Positions 1 through 11,636 are shown, numbered from the stretch's first letter. The stretch: 64,000 nt of DNA from Cavia porcellus (GCF_034190915.1 NW_026947484.1:188350982-188414981); one strand, 5' to 3'. Program-made: numbers and translations. The notes: generated by a model not told the origin, from the letters alone.

Positions 1-1167
1 CTTTGATGAGTGGGACGAATGTCTTATGGAATTTGGGAATTTGGTGTGTGATTATTTCTAGGGGGACAAAAAGGTGAAAGGGGGCCTCCAGGTCCAAGAG
101 GAGGAAAAAGACAGGGCAAGAGGAGGGAGATCTCCCTGCATCTGGCTCAAGACCTTGTCCTTCCACAGGAAGCTGGCTAAATCTGTCTTGAAATGGACTC
201 TGCCCAAAGGCCCATCCAGAGGGTCACAGCAACCAGCAGCATGTGGAAGCCCAGGCGGAAGTCAAAAGTCCAATAATGGAACTTTGATCTTAGGCCCTCA
301 TGAGAGAACCTCTGAATAATCCCAAATTATTTTGGGATTATTGCAGGAGAGAAATCTCCAGCAATCAGGCAACAGCCACACCAAAGACCCAGGTCACCAT
401 TTGACCCACCATGTGCAGCTGTGTCCTTTTCTTTAGGAGGGCCGAACCTTACAGATATTAGAAAACAGCTGTGCAGGGGAGGAGGAGATCATGGGGAGTA
501 GACGGAGGGAAAGAAATGGAAAGGAAACCCCTCGGCTTCCTTCCCTGCAGATCCTTGCTCTGTAACAAGCAGCTAGGGGAGGGTCTTACGCTGGGCTGAG
601 TTGGTAAAATATCATTGAGAAGCCTCTGGGGGAGCCATAAGAACTGTCTGAGTTTGCATCCAGGATATGGAAAGGAATGAGCAGGCACTGTAGGTTTTTA
701 GCAGCTGTCACTGTGAGAAAGCTACCCTGGCTTTAGTTTTGCACCCTACTGTGTGCAGCATTTCAAAAGCTGCCTTTGCAGGTGTAAAAGCCAACTATAG
801 AACAAAAGTGTGAACACACCTGCAGCCTATGTGATTCTGGCTTGAAAGCGCTGAGAGCTCAGGGAAGGCCATACTTTCTTCTCCACAATGGGCAGGGGGA
901 GGGGAGGTGGTTACCATGGTGAGGAAGGGCACTCCTCACCAGGCAGGGTGAGCACAGGCTGGGGCTGGGCCTCTTTCACCTCTCCTGGTGGATCCCTGGA
1001 GCCCTGGACTCTTGCCTCTGTCCTACCATGATGACAGAGGTAGTTAGTCTTGACTTTCAATTAAACCTTGTGGTTCTCTCCAGCACCCAACAAAAGTCAC
1101 CACCAAGTATGAAATAAACAAAGAAGTTCATCACTGACTGATCTCATGCGGTTTACCACGCACTTAC
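1..1167 (-). other. COL15A1: COL15A1 intron 7, partial
   Basis: Donor GTAAGT at the right side; the acceptor lies beyond the window. I looked for the next COL15A1 exon on the minus strand and did not find it. No repeat is recognised. Confidence 0.75.
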
Positions 1168-1280
1168 TTGCTCTTCAGTGGCATCGAGAAAGGTCCTCTC
1201 TCCCGAGCCAACGTCAGCCACGGTGTCACCATCCTCAGAATGAACCCTCTCCAGCGTGTTGTTCAGAATCTCGCCAGACC
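1168..1280 (-). CDS. COL15A1: COL15A1 exon 7 (acidic, Ser-Gly-rich linker)
   Basis: A 113-base exon, with one base carried over from exon 6, encodes residues 313-350: GSGEILNNTLERVHSEDGD, then TVADVGSGERTFLDATEEQ. Human has GSGEILNDTLEGVHSVDGD here. There are two GSGE motifs, candidate chondroitin-sulfate attachment sites in a protein known to be a proteoglycan, and one N-N-T sequon at the position of human N-D-T. The acceptor is CCTGTAG and the donor CAA|GTAAGT, ending in phase 0. No further exon is seen before the left edge. Confidence 0.93.
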
Positions 1281-1499
1281 CTACAGGAGGCAGGTGTTGT
1301 ATAATTAACTGCAGTCTGAAGTCTTGGACAAGAATGAGCTAGCTCTTCACCCACTACCTGGGAAAGACGTTTGTAATACCACAATGCAGAATTGAGAGGG
1401 AAAACACCCATCACAGAATACACGTGGTGAGGCTGTAGTTCCTGGTGGTTTTCACCAGGGCCTCTGGCACCTCCTGCTTGCCTGGAATCCTGCTTTGCC

Positions 1500-1680
1500 T
1501 TCCAAGTTTACACCCTGTGGCAAGGGGCAGACAGCTCCTGTGCCTCAAGTTACTCATCTACAAATGGGGGGCAATGTCTACCTCCTAACGGTGTTCTGAG
1601 GAGGGTGTATCCCCAGGATTAAATAAACTAATGCAAGAAAGGTACTGAGCACACTCCCTAGGATATAGTGGGCAAAAGAT
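1500..1680 (+). mobile_element. MIR SINE
   Basis: GTGCCTCAAGTTACTCATCT, TACAAATGGGGGGCAATG and AGGATTAAATAAACTAATGC follow the MIR consensus. Confidence 0.65.
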
Positions 1681-2452
1681 AGTGTGAGCATGATTCTATA
1701 CTTGTAAAACAGAAAAAATATATATAGGGCTATATATTTTATCATTAAGCATAATTACCTGTAACATATTTGTGTTCTTAATGATAATTTTATAGTATAT
1801 AATACACGTAGACCTATGTCTATGTATTTGTGTACACAGAGCTAAACCACAGTACCCAATATTTGTATCTTGCAGGATAGGACTGGGAGGAGAGACGGAA
1901 TCTATTACTTTTTGTTCATATGACTGTGGTGACTGAATTGCTGCCACATGCTCGTACCTCTTTCGCAATTAAAAAACAAATGGAGTCCAAACGCAAAAAC
2001 AAACGTGATATTCAAATGAATGTGTGCCAGCGATGGCTGAACCATTGGCCAAGCCCGTCACATCCACGTTCTTTTCATCCTCCTGCTAGCTCATTCCTTC
2101 TCACAAAAACCCATCCCACCACCAGGCTGCGGGATCGATGGGGGAAAGGAGGAGTCAGGACAGGAACCCCATGATTTCGGTCTCTTTGCCATCGGCTCCC
2201 CTCCCCCGCCTGTGTCCTGCTCTGTTGGGCACACGGACACTTCGTTAGTTATTAACGCTAATAACAAGAGAAGGAATAGGTCCCACAGAGTGGTTAGGAG
2301 GAGTCCTGAAGCTAGATGGGCCTGTCTCCACGTCAGATGCTTTCCACAGACGCTGCCCCCACGCGGGCGCCACCAGCCCCGCGGTGTTAGGGGGTCCTGG
2401 GGCACTCTCCCCCACCCGCGCCCCTGCTGCATGCTTGCGTTCTCCCCGCTCT

Positions 2453-2472
2453 GACCACCAGGGGGTGCTGTG
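2453..2472 (+). promoter_or_regulatory. CTCF-like motif, forward
   Basis: GACCACCAGGGGGTGCTGTG closely fits the CTCF core CCACNAGGGGGCGC on the plus strand. It sits in a locally GC-rich, CpG-containing patch of intron 6. Binding is inferred from sequence alone. Confidence 0.6.
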
Positions 2473-4139
2473 CAGACGGCCGGCGGGCCACCAGTTTCAA
2501 TCCTGAGCCTTGGGGGAGGGTCGTCGTGGGTGGATGGTGTCAGGGAAGCCAGAATGTAATATATTATGTATTATACAGACACTAGCGAGGTTTCCTTCGC
2601 CAGGGGCAGCCTTGGGGCACAGACTTTTCTCCCCACATCTCGGCTGTCCACCCAACGAGAAAAAAGGAATATATCAGCCAGCTCCAAGGATTTCCTCCTG
2701 CGCACTGTCAGCAGATTCAGAGTAAGGCTGATCCCAGCAGAGGCAGCTGCGCTCTCTTCTACGTCCCGGTCTCCATCTGGATCTCGCCTCCCGGGACTAG
2801 GAAAGGCCCCGCCCTTCCCCACTGCTCTGCCTACTCCTTGCCCCTGGCTCAGACATCCCAAATTTGCCCGTGGGAAATCAGAATTTGGGATTCACAAACC
2901 AATGCTAGGACCTGGCCAGACTGCAGGGACCACAGTCCATTCCGTGGGCTCAGCTCTGGGGACACAGGGGCTGTCACCGTTCTCAGCCCTGGGTTCAGGA
3001 GCCTGCGGCTTGGGAATGCTCACTGCTTCCCCAGGTCCATGGCAAACGGGCAGCCCAGCAAGGCTTTCATCCGAGCTATCCAGATCTCCTCCTGCCAGCA
3101 GGCTTTTCACAGCTTTACTTCACTCTTTGGTTTTAGAGCAACTTCATTAAATTATGACTCAATTTTTTTCTACTATCCTATCCTGTCTCTTACACACAGA
3201 CTTCCCAAGTTTAGCTGTTATAATAATATTCATTAACTGATGGCAGCAGCAAAAAGAAAAATGATAAATATTATTGTAGAAGACTTGTAAAATATAGAGG
3301 TCCAATAAAGAAAGTAAAAACTGCCCATAATCCTCCCACTCAGAGAATGCTGCCTATAACACTCCGTTGTATAGTGCTTCTAATATGTAACACATTTCCC
3401 TTCATAGCTATATAAAAATAGGTATAAATAACATTCAAAATAGGGATCATAGCACACAGAATTTTGAAATATGCTTTTCTGGAATAAACCATGAGCTAAT
3501 CCCTGAGCCATTAATTCTCCATATCACCAGTGTCAGGGCTGATGCATGTCTAATAACAGAGTTTGCCCAAGCGGTCCCTATGATGGGCACTTGGAGTTGT
3601 TGCTACTAGGAAAGATGCTGGTAGGAGTGACCTTGTTCCTACACCTCAGAGCTCTGGTCCTGGCTGAAACTATGGTCCGAAACAGCCCCTCTCTGAGAAA
3701 AGGTAGAAAATACTGATGATCTCAGGCCTTGGGTACACATTAAGCTTCTGCGCGGGAAGTTGTATCTCATCTCTGAGTGTTGGCTTTACCAACACTCTCT
3801 GCAGAGCTGAAGGAGCACTCGGCAGGCTCCAGAGCCATGGACAGGTAGCCAGAACACCTGCTGTTCTCTCAGCACCCACCACTGACCTGCTGGGTGGCCA
3901 GAGCAGCCTCTGCCCATCTCTGGCCATTAGTTAGCCAGAGAGGGCTCTGAAGTCAGGCCAAGGCTCTAGCCTGCATGGCTCTGGGTGTCCTACCCAACCT
4001 TCCCAAATGTTGGTTTCTTTGCTCGTAATGCCAACTAGAAGGTGTGCTGTCAGGATTGGAGAGGAAATGTGCGAACACTTGGTACATAGCAGGTATTCAG
4101 TCAACATTCCTAATTATTACAAGCTTTTCTAAACTCAGA

Positions 4140-4350
4140 AGAACAGACTATCTGAGGTATCTGAAATCAGACATTGCTCTATCGTTTCCAGGCTGTGTAG
4201 TCTTGCCTGGATGACTTAACTCTTTGGTTAATTTTCTCACCCTATGTGCAGGATGAGAATGATTACATTCCTTCCTCACAGGGCTGAGGGAAGGTTAAAA
4301 TAAGAGGCTGTATGTTACATGCATGATCCAGAACACATAGTAGTCACTCA
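4140..4350 (+). mobile_element. MIR SINE
   Basis: CTGTGTAGTCTTGCCTGGAT, GCAGGATGAGAATGATTACA and ACACATAGTAGTCACTCAAC follow MIR in plus orientation. Confidence 0.7.
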
Positions 4351-4389
4351 ACCAGAGGCCGCCCCCTGGGACTGGGCATCAGGACTTGC

Positions 4390-4534
4390 CTTGCTCAGGG
4401 CTGTTGTTCTGGCTGATGCTCAGGTTGGTTTCTGGGGTCCCCTCTGGAACAGGTTCACCAGAAAGCTCTGTGTCCTCCAGGGGAGAGGATGAGGTTGGAG
4501 GTATGTTTATGGGTTCAGCTTTTGCTTCCTTAGG
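4390..4534 (-). CDS. COL15A1: COL15A1 exon 6 (acidic linker; GC donor)
   Basis: A 145-base exon (48 codons plus one base, residues 265-312) begins PKEAKAEPINIPPTSSSPLE, continues DTELSGEPVPEGTPE, and ends NLSISQNNSPEQ. It is clearly orthologous to human PKEAKVEPINTPPTPSSPFE. It is rich in Pro, Ser, Thr and Glu with one Ser-Gly site, and N-L-S is a conserved N-glycosylation sequon position. The acceptor is CTTCAG. The only donor that keeps frame and homology is CAAG|GCAAGT, a GC rather than GT donor. Reading past it adds Lys-Ser and then a stop. Confidence 0.94.
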
Positions 4535-5409
4535 CTGAAGGAAGGAAAAATAAGACCAGAAAGGATTTACTTGGCAGTACAGGGGAAAAAAAGACTTATT
4601 TGGGGAAATTAATTTATCCACACAACACTAAGTAAACCCAGAAGAAATCCCGGGCCACTTGCTGTATATCCCTGAACACTGCTGCATCTCCTAGGCCAGA
4701 AAGAGGTGCACACTAGAGGTATTCAATCCCACTCCTTTCACAAGGAGACTGTGGTCAGCCCAAAGGCCTTTTCACACAGGGCCACAATTCTGTGATCCCT
4801 GCATCCCAGGCCAGCATGGAAGAGGTGCTCAGTAAGGATCTGTGAGGTAAGAGAACGAATGGATGGATGAATGGGCAAACACACACACCTGGCTGTATTT
4901 ACAAATGCCATGTAAAGCCCAACCCCACTTGGTGGAGGAAGAGAAATTTCCTTCCCAAGCAAACACCAGCCCTGTACAGCCAGCCAACGTCCTAACCAAC
5001 CTTACCAGCAAGAGGAAAGCAAATGAACAGATAAACAAAAACCCGACAAATGGAAACGGGGCAGTTCAGAGATCCTGGCAGAAATCCTGATGCAGATGCT
5101 AAACTTCTTGACACCAAACCCAGACCCCAGGAACAGCTCAGGAGACCGAGGGCTGTCAGCACGCAAATAATCTCATCACCTTCTAAACCCGAGATCCCTA
5201 GGGATAGGGGTGGGGTCATTTGAGTACAAGGATCTGTTAGCCTTCTGGTGTGAACAAGAAGCAAACCTTTACCGTGTTAAGATGCTAAGATTTTAATTTG
5301 TTACCAGAGGGTCATTTATCTATCCAGGAACAGAAGGCTGTGTCCCTCATGTCAGAATCCAGAACACAGAGATTCTCAGACTCCCATAATTTAGGATTTA
5401 CTGGCTCAG

Positions 5410-5560
5410 TTCTCAGTCAGACTTGGGTCAAATCCCAGCTCTCTACTTATTAGCTATGTTATGTGGGGACGTCCTAGAATCTCACAAAGCCTCAGCTTCC
5501 TCCTCAGCACAGTGGGGAAAATAATAAATATTCCAGGGGAGAAATGCTCGGCATGTGTTT
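5410..5560 (+). mobile_element. MIR SINE
   Basis: ACTTGGGTCAAATCCCAGCT, TACTTATTAGCTATGTTATG and CAGTGGGGAAAATAATAAAT are MIR core features. Confidence 0.75.
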
Positions 5561-7044
5561 ATTTTTAGCACTGAAATATTCCATATGCATCCTTGAAAAA
5601 AATTGCAAGTGGAGACAAGCAAAAATAGAAAACAGTCACTCTGAATACCAACACCTAGAGAAAATCACTGGGGAAGGTACTGAGCTGTGAAGTCTCCGGG
5701 AGGCGGCGGGAGGGGTGGCGCAAGGATCCTGGCCTTGAACACTGAGTAGTTTCTGAAAACGGGGCGAAGGTGGGGGGATCGAGTGAGGTCAAGGCGTGAT
5801 ACCCCAAGCTGGGCAAAAGTGGAAGGTTAGAGGGTAGGGAAAGGCAGGGGAGAGGGGCTAGGCCCCTGGCGAGATGGGCTTGGAGAAAGAGAGAAGGGAA
5901 GGCCAGTGCTACAGGGCGTTAGGCTGCTGAGTGGCTGGGTCCGCTGCGGACTCTGCAGAGTCTACTCAGTGGCAGTGAGAGAAAGGGGAGCGGAGGTCCA
6001 GGCCAGGAGGCCACTGGGGCACTGAAGAGCCCACGAGGCAGGAACCAGGTGAGGGTGGGGGCAGAGCAGGTGCCTCTCAGGCGAGACTTCCTGTCCTCCC
6101 AGCGGGATGAGTGGGTAAGGACCCCCTCCAGAGGTGCTCCTCCTTCCGCTGCACAGCGTCCAGGGGGAAGCCCGATGGTGCCCAGAGAGCCCAGTAAGCC
6201 TGTTTCTAGCTTTGAGTGAGGCTACTGTGGCTGGAAACAGAGGTGCTTCCAAAAGCATTTGGGTGTCGGAATAGGCGGGTCTGGGAGGGGGGGCTGCAGG
6301 AGCGCAGGAGAACACTGCAGGGGCAGGCTGGGCTCAGTCACTCAAGGTGACCGAGTGACATCACTGACTCCAGCCCATCAGTTGAAAGACTTCTTTGGCA
6401 AGTCCTAGCCAGGCAGCCACAGTCACCCTACCTGGGCCCTGCTCCAGGGAAAACATGTGTCTGGCAAACTGACCCTCTGTGGGGAGACTGAGGTGTCCAG
6501 AGTATGGCTGCTGGCTTGCAGGGTAACCTAGATGGGGGACCACTGTGTCCCGTGTCAGGACTAATAACTGTTCAAGTTATTAAAGGAGCGTGATTGGCCG
6601 AGCCCACACTCATATTCAGTTGGTCAGAGGTTCTGATTTCACAGACACACACACACACACTCTGCAGCCCTACTCTGAGCCAACCCTAGGGGTAAGGGAA
6701 TGCACACACAAGACAGCGTGTCTGCCCTTGCACGGCCAGACGCTGGGGGGAGCACAGACCAGACACAAATAACAGTGACTCGGTGTGACGCATGGAAAGC
6801 AGAGGTGACAGCCAAGGTCGGAGCAGGGCTGGGCAGGCGTGGGCTCTGAGGACGCAATGTGGACTGGACCAAGGGGTAGGAAGGCATTTTCAGGCAGGAG
6901 TGGAGGGAGGATGGTTGTAGGCAAATGAAACCACAGGAACCAAGGCATGGACAGCGGGAGATGGTCCCCGCGGGGATGTCTGGAAAACCTCACAGTCCCA
7001 CAGTTCCACAGAGGTTCAGGCGTGGCTGAAACAGATATCCTGGC

Positions 7045-7265
7045 TCGGCATTGCTATCACCTGCAGGGCGCTTTAGCACAGATTCTTTTTTTTTTTTTTG
7101 TACTGGGAATCGAACTCAGGACCTTGCACTTGCCAAGCAGGTGCTATGCCACTGAGCTATATCCACATATCTCAATACAGATTCTTGGATCTCATCTCAG
7201 ACCTAATGAATGTCCAGACCAGCATTCCAGCAAAAAATTTTTGCTTAAAGATAGCTCCCCATCCC
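7045..7265 (+). mobile_element. MER5A-like hAT-Charlie DNA transposon, split
   Basis: The flanks resemble the non-autonomous MER5A consensus (ATCACCTG...CAGATTCTTGG...CTCAGACCTAATGAAT). The copy is interrupted by an ID SINE at 7088-7176. Orientation and ends are approximate. Confidence 0.55.
7088..7176 (-). mobile_element. ID SINE inserted in a MER5A-like element
   Basis: Reverse-strand tRNA-derived ID element: on the minus strand it has TAGCTCAGTGGCATAG (A box), GAGTTCGATTCCC (B box) and a 3' A tail, seen as a T run here. It is flanked by a perfect 10-base target-site duplication ACAGATTCTT at 7078-7087 and 7177-7186. Confidence 0.85.
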
Positions 7266-8039
7266 ACATCACCACCCTGAAGCACCTCCAGGGGTCTAAT
7301 TCTAATTCTGCATAAGATACAACTTTTCAGAAATGCAAATATGCTCTGGCCTAAATAGGCAAGAGGGTAAGAAAGGTCGGGTTCAGTTTGCTGGTTACAG
7401 CTTGGAGGGTGGCAGGCAGAAAAGACTCAAGATGGGGAAGTGAGATTCATCTCCATAAAGAAGCCAGACAGAGTGGGGAGCGGGCCGTCTGAGATGAAGA
7501 GGGAAATTCCCCGTCCTGGGTGGTGGCTGCCAAGGATAGCCACGAAACCCTTCCAAGAGATGGTAGAGAGGGAAGTTCCCAGGGTGGTGGGACTGAGTGC
7601 ACTTGGTCTGGAGCCCAGGGCCTGGCTCCACCACCTTCAGGCTGGATTGCCAGGAGCCAAGTGCTCTCCGCTCCTCTCTGTGTCCTCTTCTCTCCCTCCT
7701 GAGAAGGGGACAAAAGTCTGAGCGCCTGGCTGAGCATGAACCATGAGCAGGAGGAGCAGATGCTAAAGGTCAAGTGTCAGGACCAGCATCTCCAGGACTG
7801 CCAGCCCCAGAGCCATGGCCCAGCGGGAGTCTTCTTGATAACCAAGAACAGTCGCAGGGCTTTGGCATGACTATCAGTACCAGCCACGGCCACCAAGAAG
7901 GAGGTGGCAGGAGGGGGCTCAAGAGGAAGGAGCCACGGACCCTGGGCCCTGTGTTGAGTCCAGCCCTGGGCTTTGCTTAATCCTCACAACAGGACGATCT
8001 CTTCAAGTCACCACAGTGAGCACTGGCCCAAAGCTTTGG

Positions 8040-8195
8040 GGCCAGGCACCTTGCAAATGTTTTGCATGAGTCCCTTCATCTACCTGTCACACTAACCCCA
8101 TGAAGCAGCTCTGCTCCACTGTGACAAGAGAGGAAGCTGAGACCTAGAGAAGCTGTCACTTGTGGCAGGTCAATAGTTAGTGGGAGCCCTGGGGC
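8040..8195 (-). mobile_element. MIR SINE, reverse
   Basis: CCAGGCACCTTGCAAATGTT, CACACTAACCCCATGAAGCA and GAGGAAGCTGAGACCTAGAG are the reverse of MIR. Confidence 0.75.
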
Positions 8196-8572
8196 CCACC
8201 CCTGTGGGACATTGGATCTGCACCAGTTCTCATAAAAACTACTCAGAAAAGTGGAGCCTGAGCACCTGAGAAAGTAAGAAAATGTGTGTCACATCCCAGA
8301 GGTCCCCACTGGGATTAATTATCTCCCAGGGTGCCCCTCTTTCAAGCCTGGAGGATGCGGCAATGCCCAGAGACACAGCAACTGGGCTGGGCTTTCTTTT
8401 GGGTTTACTTAGCATTTTTGTGGATAAATTGATTTCTCCAGTGAAGTCACCTTTCAAATCATCCACCCTCTTTTCTTTTTCACATCTTTGGGCTGGGCGG
8501 GGATTTACCACACATCCCCTTCTGGTTGACATCTGCCCCAAATCTGTCTTGTGGGGAGAAGCCATGTAGGGA

Positions 8573-8665
8573 GCCAGTCATACCGGGCTTGAGTCCTGAC
8601 TCCGCCGTGTGACTCTGGCAGAGCCACCTAGCTCTGCTGGGCACCCATCTCCAGATCTGTACCTC
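8573..8665 (+). mobile_element. MIR SINE fragment
   Basis: GCTTGAGTCCTGACTCCGCC followed by GTGTGACTCTGGCAGAGCCA resembles the MIR core. Confidence 0.6.
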
Positions 8666-9704
8666 GGGGCTGGGAAGGAGTGAGAAATCCACAGACAAAA
8701 CTGCCACCCACCTGTGGGTATGGAGACGGGCAACTTGCCTCCTTCTCATTCTGTTTCTCCCTCCCTGTCCCATGCTGCCTGGCTCCAATGTCCTCTGCCA
8801 AGCTCTGTGGCTTCATCTCATCCCTGTGGCCATCTCAGAGTCCCACACTGCTTTTGATTTCCTGTCCATCTCTAGAACCACCAGGGCTGCTGGCATCACT
8901 GATGACTGAGCCTTCCTCTCAGTTCTAGGCTGGTGTGTGGGGTAGCAGCAGGTTTGAAGTCCCAAGGACCACTCTATGCCCTGCTGCTGATGGAGCAGCC
9001 CAGAGCTGATGGGCACACAGCTAACAGCATTTTCCAGGGCAGCCACCACCCCAGTCACCAGGTGAGTGGGTCTCCTGACCTCCCCTATCTCAGCCAAGAG
9101 TTGGCCACAGTCTTGAGGACAGACTTCCACAAAACCACTAGGCTCTTGACTATGGGTGGGCATCAAGATACCCTCATTTCAGAACCAGCTATGTCCAGCG
9201 ACCTGAAGGCTAGTTGCTTCCTCTCTCTGGGCCTCAGTGTGCCCATCTGTGCCAAGGGCACTTTCTGTACACTTTTGTTCAGGAAGAGGTGAGCATAAAG
9301 TCCTTCCAGCACTAGCAGCCTGTGACACTACTCTGCCACACCCGCATCTCTGTGTCCCAAGGCCCCTGCCTTCTCCCCACTTGCCCGGTTTCTCTCATTA
9401 GAGGTGAGTTCAGAGTGCTTCAGGACATCTCAGGAGGTAACTGGTGCTTTCAGTGCTCCCTGCTGCTCGTATCAAAAACGGGGTTCCTTACTGTCCCCTT
9501 GTCTGACTTTTGAAACCACTTCCTCATCTTAGCCACCGTCTTCATTCCCAAGAGGCAGGTGCCCCAGCTCCAAGGGGAGGGCTGCCTTTCCCAGAGGGTG
9601 AGGCCCAGGTATAACTGGCAGCTCCAGGAGTGGGAGCCCCAACTTTGCCTTCACAGCTGGAGTCCCACAGAAACGTAACAGCAGCCATCATCTGGGGCCA
9701 CTTC

Positions 9705-9890
9705 CTTTGTCTCAGGCGCCAGGCTGAGATTCACCCTTACACTATCTCATCTAACACTCCTCCAGCAACCCTGTGAAGCTGATGATTATCATCATCAATC
9801 TGTAGAGGAAAAGCTGATGCTCAGAGAGGTTGAGTAAGTTATTCAATGCCACAAAGCTAGAAAGCCACAGAGCCCAACGGATGCTCTTGG
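9705..9890 (-). mobile_element. MIR SINE, reverse
   Basis: ACTATCTCATCTAACACTCC, CAGCAACCCTGTGAAGCTGA and GCTCAGAGAGGTTGAGTAAG are the reverse of MIR. Clear match. Confidence 0.82.
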
Positions 9891-10063
9891 GCAGCAAAGC
9901 CCCAAGGTAAGAGATACCCCAGCTCACCAGGGGCTTGCAAACATCTAGGCTCTCCCTAACCTACCCAGAAGCTCCAATGATTAGGCTCACATAGGAACAC
10001 AGACACTTCAGACCTGAAGCCCTGGGGGACCCAACCCGAACAGCCAACCCAGCCTGTACTCAC

Positions 10064-10144
10064 CGGAGCCTGAGTGTAGCTGACAGCCTCTAAGATCTCA
10101 GCGACAGTGTCGGTCTCCTGAAGCCCACTGGCCTCTCCTGATGC
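10064..10144 (-). CDS. COL15A1: COL15A1 exon 5 (acidic linker)
   Basis: An 81-base, phase-0 exon (27 codons, residues 238-264) begins ASGEASGLQETDTVAEILEA and ends VSYTQAP. Human has ASGETSGLQEADGVAEILEA at the same place. It begins the acidic, extended region between the TSPN domain and the collagenous part. Two Ser-Gly dipeptides next to Glu are candidate glycosaminoglycan attachment sites; this is inferred from motif only. The acceptor is CTACACAG and the donor CCG|GTGAGT. Confidence 0.95.
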
Positions 10145-11561
10145 CTGTGTAGAGACAAACCATGCCACATACCAGGCAGAGACAGCAGGTTACCGAGTGG
10201 AGCCATTAGACGACAAAAAGCCTAAGGCAACTCCCACAGAGGAACTGTGCCTGTGTGCGTACCTGTGCACATGTACACGGCGTGTGGTTGTGTGTGTGTG
10301 CGTGTGTGAGAGAGAGCGCCAGGGTGGAATTAAAGAGACAGCATGTGTGCAGTGTACCTGGCTGGTTATTATTGCTTCCTTCCACATTGTATTGCTCAAA
10401 AAACCCAACCATTCTTCCCAACCATTCTGTCAGGTTGCCAGCATTTCTAACCTTTGCAAGACAGTCACTGGAACCCCCTTTAAGGAGCCATGACATCCCA
10501 AGTAGGACATCTGCTGTTACTTCATCTTGCCCCCTAGTGGCAGCCAAGTCTCCTGTCTGCTGTGATTTTTGCAACCAATCTCTTGTTCTTGGGCTCCTAA
10601 GTTATTTCGACTTCTTTAAAATTAATGGCAGTGTACAGAAAAATGACAGATAAGTGACAGATAGATGGCAGATTTCCTGCACTTGGCAAGCCAGGTCACA
10701 GCCTCAAGGAGCCCTGCCCTTCCTACCTAACCTAACCTGGGGGCTCTCCAACGCAACTGATGGCTTTTTAACATAACACTAAATTAATGAAGTCAACCTA
10801 GCATTTGTTTTGCGGTTGACACCACCCAAAAACAACAGGGAAATGCTTTTGCTTCCGACTTTGGCATTGTGCTCCCCGTCTGCCCGGAAGGCCTTCCAGA
10901 CATGACCTGCTCGAGCCCTTCCTTTCCGTTCTGCTCCCTGGCCTGCTGAGCTGGGCCTGAGGGCCTCCTGGAGTTTCAGTCACTCAGCTCTGTCCCTGCA
11001 TTTGGGTAAGGAAGTGTGTTCGAGTAGCTAGAGGACGAGGGCAGTTTCCGGTTTATCCATTTATCTCCAGCAGCCACCCAGGGCTGTCACCTACAGGGCA
11101 TGCAGTAAATCCTCAAGGGAAGATGAAGGAGGGAGAGAGCCATCTTTCCCTGCCTGCCCCTCCTCCAGTCTGAGAACTCATTCACTTGCCAGGCATAAAA
11201 CAAACTTAAATTTAGGTTCATTTTTATAGGAATTTACACCCAGAATAGCTTAGCGTTCTAACTCTGATTTTAGAATTCTGACACCCTTCTTGGCAGGAAG
11301 GCTGGAAACCAGGCCATTGACTGCCACGGAGGAGCCTAACACCTTATAAGGCACACAACCCCTCCACCAGAGAGTCAGCTGAAGCTCTTTAAAAAAGTGA
11401 AAAATGCCAAAAGCCCCAATAGGCTTTGAGCCAGCGGTGGCCAAGATGAGAGGGTTGACAGACTCCACGACGTGGAGGAGGAAGACTTGCTGGGCACCCA
11501 GCCCTTCCCTGGCTGGTGGCTGCTGGCGCGGCAAGGCCACTGTGGGGGGCAGGGAGCTCAC
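10145..11561 (-). other. COL15A1: COL15A1 intron 4
   Basis: GT-AG intron of about 1.4 kb. It contains a short TG/GAGA-rich low-complexity stretch near 10270-10320 and a CTCF-like motif near 10535. Nothing else is recognised. Confidence 0.85.
10527..10543 (-). promoter_or_regulatory. CTCF-like motif, reverse
   Basis: The plus strand reads TTGCCCCCTAGTGGCAG, so the minus strand reads CTGCCACTAGGGGGCAA, a strong CTCF core match. It points towards the forward motif at 2.45 kb. Confidence 0.6.
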
Positions 11562-11636
11562 CGAGGACTCCTGGGCTTCACATAGCTCCTCCGGAGTCCT
11601 GGGGTCAGGGTGGATGATCAGCTGCTGTATGGAACC
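11562..11636 (-). CDS. COL15A1: COL15A1 exon 4 (end of TSPN domain)
   Basis: A 75-base, phase-0 exon (25 codons, residues 213-237) reads GSIQQLIIHPDPRTPEELCE and then AQESS. It matches the human segment GSLQQLTVHPDPRTPEELC. It closes the TSPN fold and supplies the second cysteine of the presumed disulfide. The acceptor is TTTCCCTAG and the donor TCG|GTGAGC. Because it is phase 0 at both ends, skipping it would keep the frame but remove the cysteine. Confidence 0.95.

Larger units (their letters stand above)
1281..4389 (-). other. COL15A1: COL15A1 intron 6 (GC-AG intron)
   Basis: An intron of about 3.1 kb with a GCAAGT donor and a CCTGTAG acceptor. It contains MIR copies, a GC-rich patch at 2.34-2.49 kb with a CTCF-like motif, and AT-rich unique DNA around 3.1-3.5 kb. 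Confidence 0.85.
4535..10063 (-). other. COL15A1: COL15A1 intron 5
   Basis: GT-AG intron of about 5.5 kb. It holds several MIR copies, a MER5-like element split by an ID SINE near 7.1 kb, a short AC run near 6644-6660, and a G-rich, moderately CpG-containing stretch around 5.69-5.95 kb. No coding exon is recognised. Confidence 0.85.

Noticed and set aside
1..1167. Next COL15A1 exon
   Set aside because: No minus-strand frame with flanking splice sites resembles the following human sequence; it must lie beyond the left edge.
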